DNA from: an uncultured Coriobacteriaceae bacterium
GTDB taxonomy: Bacteria; Actinomycetota; Coriobacteriia; Coriobacteriales; Eggerthellaceae
DNA: 64,000 nt
Assembly (NCBI GenBank): GCA_900550055.1
Contig: URQU01000001.1
Location: 62,001-126,000, forward strand
Direction of reading: 5' to 3'
In this document: positions 16,496-24,868 of the stretch, one piece after another
How the letters are laid out: every line of letters begins with the position of its first letter
Numbering within the stretch: position 1 is the first letter of the stretch
Position numbers and translations under genes: made by a program
The notes under the pieces: model-generated
What the model was told of the DNA's origin: nothing
The model's input: only the letters and a program-made list of their open reading frames with translations
Databases searched by the model: none

Positions 16496-16765
16496 ATGAA
16501 GTGCGTTATCAGCGTTCTTGGCAAGGATCGTAGCGGTATCGTTGCAGCTGTTTCGGTTGCGCTGGCCGAATGCGGTGCCAACATCGACGACATCAGCCAG
16601 ACTATCCTCGGTGACATGTTCTCTATGACCATGCTGACCACGCTGGACACCGAGAAGGCAGACTTCAACGTCGTCCAGGAGAAACTCGAGGGCGTCGCCT
16701 CCGAGCTGGGTGTGCAGATCACCATTCAGCGCGAGGACGTTTTCCAGTTCATGTACAAGATTTAG
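16496..16765 (+). CDS. ACT domain protein (UPF0237 family)
   Basis: An 89-residue stand-alone ACT domain: VISVLGKDRSGIVAAVSVALAECGANIDDISQTILGDMFSMTMLTTLD. This is the pattern of the UPF0237 family found as small regulatory or ligand-binding proteins in Gram-positive bacteria. Stand-alone ACT domains usually bind amino acids; no ligand or partner can be named here. A GAAAGGA site precedes the start. Confidence 0.92.
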   Translation: MKCVISVLGKDRSGIVAAVSVALAECGANIDDISQTILGDMFSMTMLTTLDTEKADFNVVQEKLEGVASELGVQITIQREDVFQFMYKI

Positions 16766-16851
16766 GACTCGACCTGAATCGCATCGCTTGCGAATTCGGC
16801 TGCACCGCCGCATTATGTTCGGTGTGCCGTTTCCATAAGCCGCCGAACGAC

Positions 16852-16882
16852 GGCCCGGAGTCAAAAGACTTCGGGCCTTTTT
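16852..16882 (+). terminator. Terminator after the ACT-domain gene
   Basis: The stem GGCCCGGAGTC pairs with GACTTCGGGCC (one G-U) around an AAAA loop and is followed by TTTTT. Confidence 0.85.
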
Positions 16883-16936
16883 GCGCACCGCTATAATAGG
16901 AAACCGTGACCCATTAGACGATTAGGGAGAAGTCGA

Positions 16937-18247
16937 ATGACCCGAATCTATTCGTATACCCAGCCGCTCAATGCCGATATCGTCGATGCGTTCTGCCTTA
17001 TGCAGAAGGGCTTCACCGATCAGTTCGTGTATTACCGCAAGGATCGTCCTACTCGTTTCATGGGTTTGGGGCGCTGCATCGCGCTGCCGACCTTGGACGA
17101 GGCCGAGTGCGAGCTTACGGGGCCGGCTGCCGAGCAGCCGGTGTTCTTCTCGTTCAACCGATTCGACGCGCATAACCCCGCGCCGGCAGATGAGCTGTTC
17201 CAGTCGTTCCCCAATCTGCATTTCATGCTGCCTGAAGTGGTGCTCATCGAGAACGAGCGTGGCGCTTTCCTGCAGGTGAATTCCCTTGGCCCGGTGTACG
17301 CCGGCCGCGTCGAGCGCTTCGCGCGCCTTGCACTGACGGCGCCGCGACGCATGCGACGCACTGTTTCGTACCAGCTGGAGCTCGATTCGCGCCCTGCCTG
17401 GGAACAGGCCGTGGGAACCGGGCTCGATGCCATCAAGGAAGGCCGTGTGGAGAAAGTCGTGCTTTCCCGCCGTTTGAAGCTGCGCGCCGATGAGCCGTTC
17501 TCCTCGAAGGACCTGCTGGTGAACCTGATCGACGGCACCGCGCACGGAACCGTGCTGCTGTACCGATATGCCGACGTTTTCTTCTGCGGCTGCACCCCCG
17601 AGCTGCTCGTGCGGAAATCGGGCTGCGAACTGGAAAGCATGTGCCTTGCCGGAACGTGCCCGGCATCGCCCGACCCCGTTGAGAACAATCGCCTTGCGCA
17701 AGGTTTGCTGAACGACGCAAAGAATCGCGCCGAGCATGACTACGTCGTGCGCTTTATCCGAGATGTGCTGGGCCGTACGTGCTATGCGGTCGATGTCCCG
17801 AAGCAACCGACCATCATGCCGTTGACGCGCATCCAGCATCTGATGACTCCCGCCCGCGCAAAACTGCTTGAAGGTGTGGACCTGTGGTCGATGATGGGCG
17901 ATTTGCACCCCACTCCCGCAGTTTCGGGCACGCCGGTCGGCGAGGCGAAGATGCTCATCCGCCAGATCGAAACCTACAATCGCGGCTTCTTCGCCGGCGC
18001 TTGCGGCTATGTGGATGCCGCGGGAGACGGCGAGTTCAGCGTGGCATTGCGTACCGGCGTGTTCGACGGCGAGATCGGCTACGTGTACGCCGGATGCGGC
18101 ATCGTCGACGGCAGCCGTGCGGCGGACGAATACGACGAGATCGCGCTGAAGCTGAAAACCGTGCTCTCGGCATTCGACGGCGAAGCGGGCGCTGCCTCGT
18201 CCCGCGCCGCGCAAGCCACGACCGCAGGGAAAGGGGAAGCTCGATGA
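16937..18247 (+). CDS. menF: Isochorismate synthase (menaquinone pathway)
   Basis: Isomerises chorismate to isochorismate, the first committed step of menaquinone synthesis. The 436-residue protein carries the chorismate-binding fold in its C-terminal half: VEKVVLSRRLKL (about 175-186), CGCTPELLVRKSG, LAGTCPASPDP, LHPTPAVSGTPVGEA and GACGYVDAAGDGEFSVALRTG, ending CGIVDGSRAADEYDEIALKLKTVL. The N-terminal domain is family-typical. It starts the men cluster and overlaps menD by four bases (ATGA), so the two are translationally coupled. A TATAAT at 16892-16897 is a likely -10. A salicylate- or siderophore-type isochorismate synthase is ruled out by context. Confidence 0.94.
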   Translation: MTRIYSYTQPLNADIVDAFCLMQKGFTDQFVYYRKDRPTRFMGLGRCIALPTLDEAECELTGPAAEQPVFFSFNRFDAHNPAPADELFQSFPNLHFMLPEVVLIENERGAFLQVNSLGPVYAGRVERFARLALTAPRRMRRTVSYQLELDSRPAWEQAVGTGLDAIKEGRVEKVVLSRRLKLRADEPFSSKDLLVNLIDGTAHGTVLLYRYADVFFCGCTPELLVRKSGCELESMCLAGTCPASPDPVENNRLAQGLLNDAKNRAEHDYVVRFIRDVLGRTCYAVDVPKQPTIMPLTRIQHLMTPARAKLLEGVDLWSMMGDLHPTPAVSGTPVGEAKMLIRQIETYNRGFFAGACGYVDAAGDGEFSVALRTGVFDGEIGYVYAGCGIVDGSRAADEYDEIALKLKTVLSAFDGEAGAASSRAAQATTAGKGEAR

Positions 18248-20238
18248 CCGTCGCCGATCCGCGCGCAACCGCGCGTTTTTTGGGAGCCTTTTTCGACGAG
18301 CTTGCGAAATGGGGCGTGCGAAACGTGGTGATAAGCCCCGGTTCGCGTTCGACCCCGCTGTCCATGATCGCCTATGAGTTGTCTTGCCGCGCTCCGCAGC
18401 GGATGAGCACCTATGTGGACATCGACGAGCGCGGCGCCGCCTTCCTGGCGCTGGGCATGGCGAAGGCGTCCGGTCGCCCGGCGGCGCTGGTGTGCTCGTC
18501 GGGCACGGCCATTGCCAACTACTATCCGGCCATCCTCGAGGCGGAATCGTCGCGCGTGCCCCTTATCGTGTTGACGGCCGATCGTCCGCCGCAGTTGCAG
18601 GGGCTGGGTGCCCCGCAAACCTGCGATCAATCGCACGCTTACGGTACGCACGTGCGCGCCTGTCGAGGCATGCCTTTGCCCGCCGATGACGAAGGCTCGC
18701 TGCGCTTCGCCCGCCAAGCCGCCCGCGAGGCGTGCATCGCCGCGCTCGGGTCGTGCGAGTTCCCGCAAAACCAGGGAGCGCAAAACCCCTCGGCACCGAT
18801 CGGGACGCCCCAGCGCCTTGCAGGAGCCTGCTTCGGCGGCCCGGTGCACCTGAACTTCCCGTTCGATGAGCCGTTGAAGCCCGATGTGACGCTGCCCGAC
18901 CTGTTCGATGCCGGCATTCCCTGCGCCGGGTCCGCTGCGGACAGTACGGGTCCCGAGGCAAAACCCGTTCGCAATCCGCAGCTTCCCGTCGGCGTCGCGC
19001 AGGTGCGCGGGGTCATGGAAGGCGCCGCGGCAGCGCAGCTTGCCCGCGAGCTGCTTGCCAGCAGCGTGCTGCTGTTGGCGGGCGAAGGCTCGTGCGCCAC
19101 CTACGAGGAGGCGCAGCGCGTATTGGCCTTTGCACGCGCGTTCGCCATTCCCGTGCTCGCCGACCCGCTCTCGGGGCTGCGTTCCCTCGACGACCCGTTG
19201 GTGATCGGCAACTACGACAGCGTGCTCCAGCCTGGCGGCATCTCGCCTGATGAAGCGCTAAACCCGCAGGTCGTCGTACGCTTCGGTCGATATCCCGTGT
19301 CGAAGAGCGCAACGCAGTGGGCTCGCGCGCGCGAGGATGCCGGCGTGCTGCAGGTTGTGGTCGACCCCCTGGAAACGCGCGATACCAACGCCGCCACCAC
19401 GGTGTTCGTTCGCATGAAGCCCGCCGATTTCGCGCAAAGCATGGAGCGCGCGCTGCGTAGGGAGGACGGTCCTGCGACGGCAGGTGCCAACGACCTGTCG
19501 TTCGCCAATGCCTGGCAACGGGTGGAGGAAGCCGCGGCAAAGCGCATAGCTGCGGTGGATGCTGGCAAGGGATCTGACCCCGATGACTTCGAGGGCGCTT
19601 ACGTTCGCCGCGTGCTTGAGCTTGCTCCCGCCGGGTCGTGCCTGTTCGCAGCCAATTCCATGAGCGTGCGTGCCGTTGACACCTTCTACCTGAAGGGCGC
19701 CAAACAGCTGATCGTGCTGGCGAACCGAGGGTTGAACGGCATCGACGGCACGGTCTCGACGGCCATCGGCGCCTCGCGCTGCTTTGGCCGCACCACGCTG
19801 ATCACAGGCGACCTTACCATGCTGCACGACTTGAACTCCCTGGCGTTACAGCGCGAGCTGCGCGTGCAGCGGCAGCTTGCCGACATCGCAGGCGACGCGA
19901 ACCGCACACCGGAGCAGGCCGCCAAACGCAATACCTGCGAAACAGATACCGGCGCCCAGGGTATTACCATCGTGTTGTTGAACAACAACGGCGGTGCCAT
20001 ATTCGACATGCTGCCGCAGAAGTCGCAAGAAGCGTATTTCGAGCGCTTGTTCCTCACGCCCCAGGACGTGGACTTCCAAGCTGCTGTCGCCGCATTCGGC
20101 GTGCCCTACAGCAAAACGGCCACGTTGGCCGAGTTCGACCGGGCATATCGTGCATCGCTGGACGTGCCGGGCATCAGCTTCATCGAGGTGCCCGTGCCGC
20201 TGCAAGGCCTGCGCGAGCGTTACGCCGATTATTGGTAG
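18244..20238 (+). CDS. menD: 2-succinyl-5-enolpyruvyl-6-hydroxy-3-cyclohexene-1-carboxylate synthase
   Basis: ThDP-dependent enzyme that adds the succinyl semialdehyde of 2-oxoglutarate to isochorismate. The 664-residue protein has the MenD N-terminal motif NVVISPGSRSTPLSMIAYE, STYVDIDERGAAFLALGMAKASGRPAALVCSSGTA, and a C-terminal PP domain (FAANSMSVRAVDTF, ANRGLNGIDGTVSTAIGAS, GDLTMLHDLNSL, LLNNNGGAIFDMLPQ). It is about 100 residues longer than E. coli MenD because of two Ala/Gln/Pro-rich insertions (about residues 170-205 and 545-575). The start overlaps the menF stop. Confidence 0.95.
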   Translation: MTVADPRATARFLGAFFDELAKWGVRNVVISPGSRSTPLSMIAYELSCRAPQRMSTYVDIDERGAAFLALGMAKASGRPAALVCSSGTAIANYYPAILEAESSRVPLIVLTADRPPQLQGLGAPQTCDQSHAYGTHVRACRGMPLPADDEGSLRFARQAAREACIAALGSCEFPQNQGAQNPSAPIGTPQRLAGACFGGPVHLNFPFDEPLKPDVTLPDLFDAGIPCAGSAADSTGPEAKPVRNPQLPVGVAQVRGVMEGAAAAQLARELLASSVLLLAGEGSCATYEEAQRVLAFARAFAIPVLADPLSGLRSLDDPLVIGNYDSVLQPGGISPDEALNPQVVVRFGRYPVSKSATQWARAREDAGVLQVVVDPLETRDTNAATTVFVRMKPADFAQSMERALRREDGPATAGANDLSFANAWQRVEEAAAKRIAAVDAGKGSDPDDFEGAYVRRVLELAPAGSCLFAANSMSVRAVDTFYLKGAKQLIVLANRGLNGIDGTVSTAIGASRCFGRTTLITGDLTMLHDLNSLALQRELRVQRQLADIAGDANRTPEQAAKRNTCETDTGAQGITIVLLNNNGGAIFDMLPQKSQEAYFERLFLTPQDVDFQAAVAAFGVPYSKTATLAEFDRAYRASLDVPGISFIEVPVPLQGLRERYADYW

Positions 20239-20352
20239 ACGCCCGGCGCAACCACCATCGCAAGACGGTGCTTTATGCGCTGATCTTGCGGTCGCGCGGT
20301 GTTGTATGCAACACATACAACAACAAAACGCAAAAGGACCGAGGAGGCGCTT

Positions 20353-21240
20353 ATGCAAATGCTGAACGAGCAGGCGGAAACCGCCTGCTTCGACGTTGAC
20401 GGAGTCCGATATCGTTACCTGTATATGAAGGAGGAAGATCCTACCCGCGGTCGCCGCCGCTCCCCGGTGCTGTTCGTGCATGGATTCGCGCAGAACGCAC
20501 TGTCCTGGTTTCCTGCAAGCCGCACCATCTTCCTTGAGCGAGACGTGTACGGTATCGACCTTGTCGGCCACGGCGGGTCGGCGGTCCCGTTCCAACCCGC
20601 GCCGTACAGCTTGACCGCTATGGGCGAGGCGCTGCTTGCCCTTATCAAGCTGATTCCGGGAAAACCCCTGGTGGTGGGCTATTCCATGGGCGGGCGCGTT
20701 GCGCTTTCCGCGCTGCTTGAGGCGGGCCCCGCCGCTTTCGCCAAGCAAACGAGCGGCCTGCTGCTGGAAAGCGTGGGCATGGGTCCGAAAACGCAGGCGG
20801 AACGCGATGCCGCCATTGAGCGCGATGCCGATACGGCGAGGCGTCTGCGTGAGATGCCGCTGAAGGATTTCATGACCTATTGGGAGAACCTGCCGCTGTT
20901 CGCGTCGCAGAAGGCGTTGCCGAAGAAGGTCCGCGCCGCGGTGCGCGCCAACAGGCTGGCCAACGACTCCGAGGCGTTGGCGAAATGCGTAGAGTGCGCC
21001 GGGCAGCATCGCATGCCCTCGTATCGCGAGACCACGGCGGCGTTGCGCGACCTCGGCCTGCGCGGCTACCCTGCCCTGTACCTAGCTGGCGAGAAGGACG
21101 CGAAATACAGCAAGCTTGCGATGAGCTTGCACGAGGATGGGATCGTCAGAACGCGCATCGCGCCGAAGGTGGGGCATAACGTCCACCTGGAAGCCCCCGA
21201 GGTCTTCGCCGCCTGCGTGCACAGCGTGGCGACGCGCTAG
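20353..21240 (+). CDS. menH: Alpha/beta hydrolase, probable SHCHC synthase MenH
   Basis: A 295-residue alpha/beta hydrolase with an HGFAQNALSW oxyanion-loop region, nucleophile elbow GYSMGG (Ser), and a C-terminal GHNVHLEAP holding the catalytic His. The segment LLLESVGMGPKTQAERDAAIERDADTARRL resembles the MenH lid, where ESxSPGL and AERxxR are conserved. With menF and menD immediately upstream, it most likely removes pyruvate from SEPHCHC to give SHCHC. GAGGAGG precedes the ATG. The gap of 114 bases to menD leaves room for a separate signal. Confidence 0.87.
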   Translation: MQMLNEQAETACFDVDGVRYRYLYMKEEDPTRGRRRSPVLFVHGFAQNALSWFPASRTIFLERDVYGIDLVGHGGSAVPFQPAPYSLTAMGEALLALIKLIPGKPLVVGYSMGGRVALSALLEAGPAAFAKQTSGLLLESVGMGPKTQAERDAAIERDADTARRLREMPLKDFMTYWENLPLFASQKALPKKVRAAVRANRLANDSEALAKCVECAGQHRMPSYRETTAALRDLGLRGYPALYLAGEKDAKYSKLAMSLHEDGIVRTRIAPKVGHNVHLEAPEVFAACVHSVATR

Positions 21241-21285
21241 CCGGGCATCCGCCGTGTCGTCAGGGCCCTCCCAGCCGCATCACGG

Positions 21286-21334
21286 GCGCTTGCCGCGAAC
21301 GTCTTCAAAAACGCTTGCGGCAAGCGCCTCGTTT
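21286..21334 (+). terminator. Terminator-like hairpin after menH
   Basis: GCGCTTGCCGC pairs with GCGGCAAGCGC around a 20-base loop and is followed by CTCGTTTCG. It would end the menFDH transcript, though the T-tract is weak. Confidence 0.55.
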
Positions 21335-21373
21335 CGTTATCGCCATGTTCCCGTGCATTGTCCGATCAAGCCG

Positions 21374-21399
21374 TTGACGTGGTGCGGCTTTGCTACAAT
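21374..21399 (+). promoter_or_regulatory. Probable sigma-70 promoter of the GGDEF-REC-HD-GYP gene
   Basis: TGCTACAAT (21391-21399) is an extended -10 element, with TTGACG at 21374-21379 at a short 14-base spacing. It lies 64 bases before the gene, suggesting transcription independent of menFDH. Confidence 0.5.
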
Positions 21400-21462
21400 A
21401 CTCTCGCTGGAAACCAGCGTTCCCGCATATTGGAATCATCTTGAAACAGAGGCTCACCGGCT

Positions 21463-23373
21463 ATGGACGACGACAAAATGCAAGGTACCGAGCACCAGGA
21501 TCAGCTACCCGATATGTCAAGGGAAGAACTGGACGCGGAAATAGGCAGGCTGCTCGGCGTCTACCCCGTTGTCCGCTTCCTTGATGGGGAGGATATCGAG
21601 AAAGAGGATCACTGCCTGCTGTACGGCGACTCATGCGTTTGCATGCGCGGTGTGTGCAGGGATATCTTGCACAACGGGGGCTCCCGAATGAACAGGGTCC
21701 TCATGGGCGATCAGCTCCATCGCGCGTTGGCTCAGCGGGTGAACGTCGACGGCAAACCAGGCGTGCTCATGTGCGCCCGCCCCGTAGATGCGGTCGTTGG
21801 CGGCATGCTCTCCCAGGAACTGCTCTATCACGATGCGTTGTTGGGCGCCTACAATCGGCGATTCTACGAGGATAACCTGCGCAATCAGCACGTGTTTGCC
21901 GGCGTGGCGGTTTTGGACCTGGACGATTTCAAGTTGGTCAACGACACGCTGGGCCACCACGCGGGCGATGTCGCCATCAAAACGGCCGTTGACGTGCTTA
22001 GGGGCTGCATCCGCTCCAGTGATATGCTCGTGCGCTACGGTGGCGACGAGTTCGTGCTGGTCATCCCCGGTATCTCTGCCGATGTTTTCGCGCGCAAGCT
22101 GCACGATATGGGCGATAAGCTTGCCGAAACGCCCGTTCCCGGATACGAGAGCATCAACCTCACCATCAGCATCGGCGGCGTGCTGTCCGAGGGACGTACC
22201 GTCGAGGAGGCGGTGCACCAGGCCGACGGCCTCATGTACAAGGCGAAGGGGCGCAAAAACCTCGTCATCACCGATTCCGACGACCTTGATCCCTACGAGT
22301 TCCATAAACCGTTGCTGCTGGTGGTGGACGATTCCGAGATGAATCGCCTCATCTTGAGCGAGATGTTGAAGGACCAGTACGAGATCATCGAGGCGGATTG
22401 CGGCGAAGCGGGCGTTGCGTGTCTTGAGCAGCATGGAAGCGGCGTCTCCCTTGTGCTGCTCGACATCGTCATGCCCGGTGTCGACGGCTTCGACGTGCTC
22501 TCCCTCATGTCGCGCAATGGCTGGATCGACGATATCCCCGTCATCATGATCTCAAGCGAGGATTCCGACGACACGGTGCTGCGCGCCTACGAGCTGGGCG
22601 CTTCCGACTACATCAGCCGCCCCTTCGATTCGCGCATCGTTCGCCAACGCGTCAGCAACATCATGCGCCTGTACACCAAGCAGCGGCGCCTTTCCACCAT
22701 GCTCGCGCAGCAGTTCTACGAGCGCGAACGGGAAAGCCGTATGCTCGTCGACATCATGGGCGGCGCCATGGAGCTGCGCAACGGCGAAAGCGGCCCGCAT
22801 GTGCAGCATGTGCGCAAGCTCACCGAGATGATGCTGGAGCACCTGATGCGCAAGACGGACCGCTACCACATCAGCTCGAGCGAGCGTAGCACCATTGCCG
22901 CCGCCTCCACGCTGCATGACCTGGGGAAACTGTCCATTCCCGACAATATCTTGAACAAGCCGGGCCGGTTGACGTCCGAGGAGTTCGAGATCATGAAGAC
23001 CCACACCACCATCGGCGCCGATATGCTCGAGGGCATGGTGCAGTACCGCGACAGCGCCTTGGTGCGCGCGGCTCGCGACATCTGCCGCTGGCACCACGAG
23101 CGCTACGACGGCAGCGGGTATCCCGATGGGCTGAAGGGCGAGGAGATTCCCATATCGGCGCAGGTCGTGGCATTGGTCGACGTCTACGACGCCCTGACCA
23201 GCGATCGCGTGTACAAGAAGGCGTTCCCGCACGAGAAGGCCATGCACATGATCTTGAACGGTGATTGCGGAGCGTTCAACCCGCTGCTCATCGATTGCCT
23301 TATCGATCTGCAGGACCGTATCGTCGTCGAGAAGGACGAGCAAGACCCACCCCCCCCCTATTTCAGTGAATGA
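21463..23373 (+). CDS. GGDEF - receiver - HD-GYP cyclic-di-GMP signalling protein
   Basis: A 636-residue protein with no membrane segment. After an N-terminal domain of about 110 residues it has a GGDEF diguanylate cyclase domain (ALLGAYNRRFYEDNL; GGDEF at residues 193-197, with an RxxD inhibitory site at 184-187). A receiver domain follows (VVDDSEMNRL, phospho-acceptor Asp334 in LLDIVMPG), then an HD-GYP phosphodiesterase domain (HD at 485-486, HHERYDGSGYPDG near 544-556). Synthesis and breakdown of c-di-GMP are thus predicted in one phospho-regulated polypeptide. Its HPt partner is 86 bases downstream. The placement between menH and menB is unusual. Confidence 0.93.
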   Translation: MDDDKMQGTEHQDQLPDMSREELDAEIGRLLGVYPVVRFLDGEDIEKEDHCLLYGDSCVCMRGVCRDILHNGGSRMNRVLMGDQLHRALAQRVNVDGKPGVLMCARPVDAVVGGMLSQELLYHDALLGAYNRRFYEDNLRNQHVFAGVAVLDLDDFKLVNDTLGHHAGDVAIKTAVDVLRGCIRSSDMLVRYGGDEFVLVIPGISADVFARKLHDMGDKLAETPVPGYESINLTISIGGVLSEGRTVEEAVHQADGLMYKAKGRKNLVITDSDDLDPYEFHKPLLLVVDDSEMNRLILSEMLKDQYEIIEADCGEAGVACLEQHGSGVSLVLLDIVMPGVDGFDVLSLMSRNGWIDDIPVIMISSEDSDDTVLRAYELGASDYISRPFDSRIVRQRVSNIMRLYTKQRRLSTMLAQQFYERERESRMLVDIMGGAMELRNGESGPHVQHVRKLTEMMLEHLMRKTDRYHISSSERSTIAAASTLHDLGKLSIPDNILNKPGRLTSEEFEIMKTHTTIGADMLEGMVQYRDSALVRAARDICRWHHERYDGSGYPDGLKGEEIPISAQVVALVDVYDALTSDRVYKKAFPHEKAMHMILNGDCGAFNPLLIDCLIDLQDRIVVEKDEQDPPPPYFSE

Positions 23374-23459
23374 TGAGGGGGCGGGAAAGAGCCGAAGATT
23401 GATCGATGAAGGGCGCCCCGATGATGAGAATGGGCCGACAAGGAAAGGTTAGGTAGGCC

Positions 23460-23816
23460 ATGAGCGCGATTCAAGATGCATATAACCAGATAGGAGCCGA
23501 TTTCGACGACGTGTTGCGCCGTTTCACCAGCGAGAAGCTCATCGTGCGATTCGCCGAGAAGTTCCTGGAGGACGGCAGCTTCGAGCAGCTGGGCGAGGCG
23601 TTGCGAAACGACGACGCGGATGCTGCGTTCCTTGCTTCCCACACGTTGAAGGGCGTCGCGCAGAATATGGGATTCACCGGCCTGTACGAGCCGTCGAGCG
23701 CGCTGACCGAGGAACTGCGTGCCCAGCCTGCCGACTTCACGCGGGCGAAGGAGCTGTTCGAGCCCGTAGAGGCCGAGTACAGCAAGACGGTCGAGGCCCT
23801 GCGCGCCGCCCTGTAG
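23460..23816 (+). CDS. HPt (histidine phosphotransfer) protein
   Basis: A 118-residue helical protein with the HPt motif AFLASHTLKGVAQNMGF; His61 is the predicted phosphate carrier. It starts 86 bases after the GGDEF-REC-HD-GYP gene, so it most likely feeds or drains phosphate from that protein's receiver domain. No hybrid kinase is encoded nearby; the kinase must be elsewhere. It ends before a weak hairpin and menB. Confidence 0.9.
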   Translation: MSAIQDAYNQIGADFDDVLRRFTSEKLIVRFAEKFLEDGSFEQLGEALRNDDADAAFLASHTLKGVAQNMGFTGLYEPSSALTEELRAQPADFTRAKELFEPVEAEYSKTVEALRAAL

Positions 23817-23986
23817 CAAGCAACGCCATTTGGCTGCGCAACCAACGAGAAACCGGCCCGGATGCTCCGTACGATGCTGATATCGTGCGGAGCGTGCTTA
23901 TGCCCGGCGAATTCGCTACCATTGTTACGTACACGTAAAACTTTGCGCAAACCCTTGCGTTTTCGCGTAGCAGCGGAAGGAATCAC

Positions 23987-24826
23987 ATGAGCGATATCCA
24001 GTGGCAACCTGGGAAGCAGTACCGCGAGATCGTCTATGAAACGTATGAGGGCATCGCGAAGATCACCATCAACCGCCCTTCCAGGCGCAACGCCTTCACG
24101 CCCCTGACGGTGAACGAGATGTATGACGCGTTCTCCGTGGCGCGCGACGATGCCTCCATCGGCGTCATCATCCTCACGGGCGCCAACCACGGCGGCCGTC
24201 ATGAGGACGAGGCGTTCTGCAGCGGCGGCGACCAGAAGGTCCGCGGCAACGGCGGCTACGTCGGCGAGGACAACATCCCCCGCCTGAACGTGCTCGACCT
24301 GCAGCGTCTGATCCGCGTGGTGCCCAAGCCCGTCATCGCCATGGTCAACGGCTACGCCATCGGCGGCGGTCACGTGCTGCACATCCTGTGCGACCTGTCC
24401 ATTGCCGCGGAAACGGCGAAGTTCGGCCAGACGGGTCCGAAGGTCGGCAGCTTCGATGCCGGTTACGGCGCGGGCTACCTGGCGGCAATGGTCGGCCAGA
24501 AGAAGGCGCGCGAGATCTGGTACCTGTGCCGTCAGTACACGGCGCAGGAGGCGCTCGACATGGGCATGGTCAACAAGGTGGTGCCCTTCGAGCAGCTTGA
24601 GGAGGAGACGGTGCAGTGGGCGCGCGAGATGCTGCAGTTCAGCCCCACGGCGCTGCGCTTCATGAAGGCGTCCTTCAACGCCGCCACCGATGGCCTGGCG
24701 GGCCTTCAGCAGTTCGCCGGCGACGCAACGCTGCTGTACTACACCACCGCCGAGGCGATGGAGGGCCGCGACGCGTTCAAAGAGAAGCGCAAGCCCGATT
24801 TCTCCAAGTACCCCAAGTTCCCGTAA
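23987..24826 (+). CDS. menB: 1,4-dihydroxy-2-naphthoyl-CoA synthase
   Basis: Crotonase-fold enzyme that cyclises o-succinylbenzoyl-CoA to DHNA-CoA. The 279 residues carry the MenB-specific pattern: ITINRPSRRNAFTPLTVNEM, DEAFCSGGDQKVRGNGGYVG, PKPVIAMVNGYAIGGGHVLH, and GPKVGSFDAGYGAGYLA with the catalytic Asp/Tyr region. MenB is clearly preferred over other enoyl-CoA hydratases by CSGGDQ and SFDxGYG. It lies 42 bases upstream of the menE-menC fusion and is probably in one transcript with it. Confidence 0.97.
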   Translation: MSDIQWQPGKQYREIVYETYEGIAKITINRPSRRNAFTPLTVNEMYDAFSVARDDASIGVIILTGANHGGRHEDEAFCSGGDQKVRGNGGYVGEDNIPRLNVLDLQRLIRVVPKPVIAMVNGYAIGGGHVLHILCDLSIAAETAKFGQTGPKVGSFDAGYGAGYLAAMVGQKKAREIWYLCRQYTAQEALDMGMVNKVVPFEQLEEETVQWAREMLQFSPTALRFMKASFNAATDGLAGLQQFAGDATLLYYTTAEAMEGRDAFKEKRKPDFSKYPKFP

Positions 24827-24868
24827 GTCGTTTCAGCAGTTCAAGGCAAAGGTAGGCGCAGAACCCTC

